NCBI RefSeq assembly: GCF_030272615.1
Contig: NC_081408.1
Coordinates: 65,110,546-65,174,545 of the forward strand
DNA from: Cryptomeria japonica
Taxonomy: Eukaryota; Streptophyta; Pinopsida; Cupressales; Cupressaceae
Direction of reading: 5' to 3'
Length of the DNA stretch: 64,000 bases
Under the pieces are notes generated by a model, which worked only from the letters and a program-made list of their open reading frames with translations, was not told where the DNA came from and searched no databases. Positions 59,501 to 64,000 of the stretch are shown here, one piece after another. Positions within the stretch are counted from its first letter, which is position 1. The number at the start of each line of letters is the position of its first letter. Both the position numbers and the translations under genes were made by a program.

Positions 59501-60664
59501 TCCTTTTACCATGTTGGGTGAGTCATTTCTAAATCTCACAACTCCTCCATCAAATTCCTTCAAATTAAGAAATTTACCCTGGTCACCAGTCATATGGTGT
59601 GAACAACCACTATGTATGATCCAATCATCAGAACTATCCATATGAGAAACTAATTCCTTCTGATCAGATGCCTCCTCTTTAATGGCAACAAAGACAATTT
59701 CTTCATTTGCATCTCCCTCAGATTCCTCATCAGTGATTCCACCATCAACTACAATGACATGATCTCTTTTGCCTTTTCCTTTGTACTTCTTATAATTCTC
59801 ATGCTTATGCTCATTATCTCCATTAGGATAGTTAGCAACAATATGTCCAATCTGCTTACATGCAAAACACTTCAAAGGTAATTTACCTTTGTACTTACCC
59901 ATACCTCTGGGTAACCTCTTGGAAAACAATGCTTCAACCTTGATCAGACTGTCTTCATCATCAGCTTCTTTGCTGGATCTAGACTCATATCTGTGACTGG
60001 CTTCTTTGCTTTTCCTCACAGGTGAGTTAGAAACTGAAGCTCTAAATACAGATTCAGATTTCTGAGCACTACCATCATAATCATTTAATTCAAATGCAGT
60101 AAGTTTACCAATGATGGAGTCAAGAGTTACCTTTGTTTTTTTAATAGGCTTGAGTTCCTGAATGGTTGCAAATCGGATAGCGTAGATCGGTAGAAGGGTT
60201 CTCAACACCTTACTAAACACTATGGTATCCTCCACTTTACCACCATCACTTTTGATCTCACCGACTATCTCCTTGATCCTTTGACCATACTATTGAATAT
60301 TCTCACCTTCAGCCATCCGCATGTCATCAAATTTATCTCTTAGACTCTCTTCTTTGGCAATTGTCACATGCTCATCATCGCTATAGATATCCTCAAGTTT
60401 CTTCCTCACATCATAAGTAGTCTCTAGATCATGGACATAAACATACTCTGAATCAAACAAAGAAATGATAATAGCCTCCAATTCTTGATTATTCTCTTGT
60501 TTCTTTTTCTTTTGATCATTAAATAGAATCCCACTAGGCAAGGTATATTTGGTAACAACTTGTTCCCAGTTTTGACTTCCTAGACTCTTGATATAGCTCT
60601 TCATCCTATCACTCCATATTATGTAATTTTCCCTATTGAACTTCAAACCTTCTTTCTTCATCAT
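56560..60664 (-). pseudogene. Copia gag-pol remnant with lost catalytic residues
   Basis: The gag starts at the ATG at 60664 (KFNRENYIIWSDRM). It is open to 60290, passes one stop, and continues in the same frame to 59453. The knuckle reads CFACKQIGHIVANY, with its last Cys lost. The protease reads IIHSGCSHHMTG, so the catalytic Asp is His. Integrase (58972-58331) has LRTDQGGEF but NGIAKRNN, so the catalytic Glu is Lys. RT near 57780-57540 keeps MDVKLAFLNG but carries stops. Its end (57347-57012) is followed by a decayed RNase H (56876-56694 and upstream). Confidence 0.9.
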
Positions 60665-60720
60665 GTTCTTCTAGATCTTTAACTCAAGTTGTTAGGCTTA
60701 GACATTAGAGGACCTGAAAT

Positions 60721-60732
60721 GGTCTAATACCA
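60721..60732 (-). other. Primer-binding site of the minus-strand copia element
   Basis: Reverse complement 'tggtattagacc', just inside the 5' LTR. Confidence 0.75.
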
Positions 60733-60737
60733 ATTAA

Positions 60738-61613
60738 TGATATGATGAATCAATAAGGATCCAGACAACTACTGACAGGGGGGAGGGGTGAATCAATAGA
60801 TGAAAACTGACTAAACTTTCACCAAACTCAAAACCCAACTCACAAATCAATCACTGAACTAAATCATTCAAACACTAAGTAACAAACTGCAACTGCATTG
60901 TCAAGTTAACTAGTTGAGTGGCATAACAAAATAGTAGTGTAATAGCTCTGAAATTCTCAAACCATTTAACCAAAATATCACAATACTTTAATAGCAATAG
61001 TAAAAGCATATTTCAGATTACTATCGGTCATCTTAACACATCTAAGTGGATTTACCAGTTAAACAAATTAACCATATCAAAACATAACCACAAGAACAAT
61101 TCACCACTTGATACAATGATTGTTGATGTGGAAACCCAAATGGGAAAAACCACAGTAGGGATGAATATCCAATTAAAGGATTGACCATAATGCCCTATTA
61201 GAAGCAATACCCTATTAGGATTAACCTCGATAGAGGATTTGAAATCCAAGCTAATGGATTACCTGGTTAGAGGATTTAGATAGCACTAAGCCTATTAAAT
61301 ATTACCTTGTTAAGGGATTTAACTATTGTAATTGTTAGAGAATAATAGGGTTTTGTTGATCTGGTAAATAGAACTACTCTTCTTGATCAAATCCTTTTCA
61401 TTCTCCTATCTGCCTTCAAACATCCTGTAGATACTCCTTTTGGTTTGGCAATCAATCAAACTGACACTTAACCAAAATTGTCAACACTACTACAAAACAA
61501 CTCATCGACCTTATAAGAAAAATAGTAGGTCTGTCACACATCAAAAACCTAAGATCTCATAGAGATTACGAACAAATCAGTTCAAACATGACCGTTAGAT
61601 CACATAGCAATCA
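60738..61613 (-). repeat. 5' LTR of the minus-strand copia element, truncated
   Basis: Matches about 54856-55770. Similarity ends abruptly after 'catagcaatca' at 61613. Confidence 0.88.
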
Positions 61614-62410
61614 TGTTGGCAATATTACATTATAACAGACAATGAAAGATTGTTGACATTTCAATAAGGATATTGAGAAGGTTGTTGATGATTATGGACA
61701 TAACTAATTAAAGATGTTTTACTATCTTGATATTATTATTTTGTCATTGATGTCAAGAAATTGATTTTCTAATTCAGTGTGATGTTGCCATATCTTGAGA
61801 ATTATGATATGAAGATTATAAAGAAGTCGATAAAAGACACAGTAAAGAATATGATGAATAAGGGGATAAGTTATTCAATGGGAAAATACTACCGAGTCAG
61901 ACAATGATGAGATCATGATGTTTTAGATTGTTTTAACATCATCCATATGTTGTAAAATGTAAAGGTTAATACTATACTATGTTACCAGGCAAAGAACCTA
62001 GTCGGTAAACCCTAAGGTTATCTCTATTGGTTAATGAAGGCAGAATGTCTACCAAGTGAAGTTTAGTATTTATCGAGTTACAACCGAGCTATAACAAAAT
62101 GCATTAAATGTTTACATGTGATATTTAATGAAAGAAGCTGATGAGCTAGAGTGGATCAATGATTGGTAAGCCATTTAAGAAGTTTGTTAACGAATCTAAG
62201 GCAATGGAAAGTCGATAGGAAGATCTACAGCTCAGATTGAACCGCAATACCCTAACACAAGTTCCAAGGCAAATATGCAAGTTCCAAGGTGGGGTAAAAT
62301 GTTTTCAGATCGAAAGATACATTGAACCTGGACAAGATTAAAGATCTGATGGCTATGATTGATCATGGGAAATGTGATCAATGAGATTAAGCGGTTACCT
62401 AATTGTTTAT
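61614..62410 (+). repeat. Start of another TGTTGG-type LTR inserted in the copia LTR
   Basis: The sequence switches exactly at 61614 to TGTTGGCAATATT, the start type of copia LTRs here. It contains 'ttgtcattgatgtcaa' and 'accgagt' phrases like those LTRs. A candidate 5-bp target site is AATCA at 61609-61613. The other end is not in the window, so this is a partial call. Confidence 0.5.
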
Positions 62411-63207
62411 TGTGTATGGTGAAAATGGATAACAATAATAACAATATTGAAAGGCTAAATAGATTCAACCACAAAACCCTAGCCTAACAACAACAAAGAT
62501 CCACCATAACATATGAAGATTACCTAAGACAATGCAAATCAAACGAAATCACAAAGATTATACCATCACATGTCCAATAGGGTTTGGATCTCCATTCTTC
62601 CTATCTCCATTGATCTTGCTTGATCAATTTGCTCTTAGATTTTATGTGCACAAGAGCTCAACAAAGAACATAATGTGGTTGCAAGTAGGATCGTAGTGTA
62701 GTCAAGTGCATAAAAGATGATTAGAATGCATAGAACGATTAGGGTGATTGATTAGGGTTTGACAATGAAGGAAGCATCTCCTTATATAGAAGACACTATA
62801 TGAAATGGAGGGATAAGATTGAGAGGTGTAAAAGGAGGTCGGCTATGATTAGAGGGTAGGTAAAAGAAATAATAAAATAATGAAAGGGGTAGGTAGTGTA
62901 TGAATTAAGAGATGAATGACATGTGTCATGGGTAGAAAAGGCTAATGAATTAATTAAATAAATAAAGATTTATTTAATTAGTAGAAAAAGTGGGATCAAT
63001 TAAATAAATAAAAATATTTATTTAATTTAGGAAAATGATAATTTAAATAAATAAATGTATTTATTTAAATGAGAAATAAGGCTAGAAGAGGATAAATGAA
63101 TGAATTAAATAAATAAGGATTTATTTAATTAATAGAAGAATTAGGCTTAGATAATTAAATAAATAAAATATTTATTTAATTAGATTGGACAATTTTAGGT
63201 GTCTACA
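62411..63207 (-). repeat. Gypsy-like 3' LTR clipped by the window
   Basis: On the minus strand, 'caaagaggggcaaaa' (polypurine tract, 63208-63224) is followed by TGTAGACACC at 63207, an LTR start. The LTR runs leftwards to about 62.4 kb, where the boundary is uncertain. The interior of the element lies to the right and leaves the window. Confidence 0.6.
62943..63184. repeat. Ladder of five AT palindromes in the LTR
   Basis: Five imperfect palindromes of the 'attaaataaat...atttatttaat' type lie about 50 bp apart, near 62950, 63000, 63045, 63105 and 63155. Each could form a hairpin. Confidence 0.85.
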
Positions 63208-63224
63208 TTTTGCCCCTCTTTGAG

Positions 63225-64000
63225 AGAATGCGGCTTGTCGCATTATTTCAAAGAAGATAAGATGAACTGATACAAATTTGCCCCAAGATGGGAATGATAT
63301 GCCCCCTCGAGAGATTGGATGAAAATGTTTGAAAAGATTGCAGACAATCTCTCGATAAGAAAGACAGGATAGAATGGACTAGCCGGATAAAGTGACAGAG
63401 TCACAGGATAATGAAGACTGACTCGGGAGGCGAGGGCTAGGGTAGGCTATAAGATAGACCACGGGGGAAAATACATCCTCATTGTCATCTACACATTCAC
63501 AAGAGCATATTGCAGAGCGAAAATAGAGCAGGAGCAGTCAGCAGCGATGGCTTTCGTTCACAAATTTGACCGCGTTCGCCGATTTCAGAGGCTAGTAGAG
63601 GTAGGAGAGCCAGTAAGTACCACCAAACCTCCTCGTACTTTGACGCATTTAATTTTTTGTCATTAATGCATGTCGAATAGGGTAATAAATACGCTTAGAC
63701 TAGGGTCCAAAAAGTGTCAAAAAATGTCCAGGCACGTCTGTGCAAAGCATAGGCACGTCTGTGTCAAGAAGGCGTGTCTATGTTTTTCAGGCATGTCTAT
63801 GCAGTCTTTGAGCACGTTTATGTCAGGTAAGTGCGTTTGTGTCTAAAAATGTGAATTTATGTCTTCTAGGTCAAATCAGCAGTTCTGTGATGAACATACA
63901 TTGTCAATTGGATATGCTACTAAGAGGATACACTCAAGCAGGTCCTCTAGGGAAGACTAGGATAGATCAAGGCACTTTGTGATGAACAGTGAGTACCAAA
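63225..64000. other. Internal region of the clipped gypsy-like element
   Basis: No long ORF. It contains a degenerate tandem repeat of the 'ggcacgtctgtg' type, about seven copies of 18-23 bp, at 63731-63870. Confidence 0.5.

Larger units (their letters stand above)
54856..61613 (-). mobile_element. Ty1/copia retrotransposon, minus strand, decayed and truncated
   Basis: The left (3') LTR is 54856-56186. The right (5') LTR starts at 60738 and is colinear with it until 61613, where another element interrupts. Domain order on the minus strand is gag, protease, integrase, RT, RNase H. The primer-binding site reads 'tggtattagacc', two changes from the initiator-Met consensus. Confidence 0.9.

Overview
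This is eukaryotic, land-plant DNA. It is AT-rich and mostly old, nested transposable elements, with one recognisable host gene: a SWEET-type sugar transporter with the family's characteristic exon sizes. The size and decay of the elements (LTR pairs differing by a few percent, many in-frame stops, nested insertions) suggest a large, slowly purged genome such as a gymnosperm's. That is inference, and the species cannot be named from the sequence.

1-9.7 kb: an apparently intact six-exon SWEET gene on the minus strand (2080-4222; about 260 aa). A tRNA-derived SINE lies upstream of it. A directly repeated flanking block (about 0.35-1.75 kb and 5.6-6.6 kb) suggests an old tandem duplication of the locus. 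11.2-23.2 kb: a Ty3/gypsy element on the minus strand (805-bp LTRs, TSD AAATC). Its gag was split by a decayed Ty1/copia element (16187-21911). 23.2-28.3 kb: AT-rich DNA with one unrecognised degraded ORF.

28.3-54.5 kb: the most interesting region. A decayed transposase-like gene (plus strand) and a multi-exon gene of unknown function (minus strand) face each other. Clusters of a palindromic motif, ATCGGATATCCGAT, lie outside both and were seen nowhere else in clustered form. The left cluster also carries an inverted-repeat-bounded block of GA/CT microsatellite and a 1.7-kb minisatellite, plus a perfect 40-bp palindrome. I infer that all this was one large DNA transposon, later split by two LTR retrotransposons. 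The first is a 7.8-kb non-autonomous gag-protease element with no reverse transcriptase (33656-41425, TSD ATTGG). The second is a near-complete copia element (43652-50498, TSD CAGAA) inside a ~360-bp satellite between the two genes. With the first insertion removed, the transposase-like gene reads in one frame for 969 codons, broken only by nine stops.

54.8-61.6 kb: a third copia element on the minus strand. Its right LTR is cut at 61613 by another TGTTGG-type LTR, which is followed by a clipped gypsy-like 3' LTR (to 63207) with a ladder of AT palindromes. The three copia elements share a near-identical sequence at their polypurine tracts. Every mobile-element polyprotein here carries inactivating lesions. 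No rRNA genes, CRISPR arrays or bacterial operons were seen.
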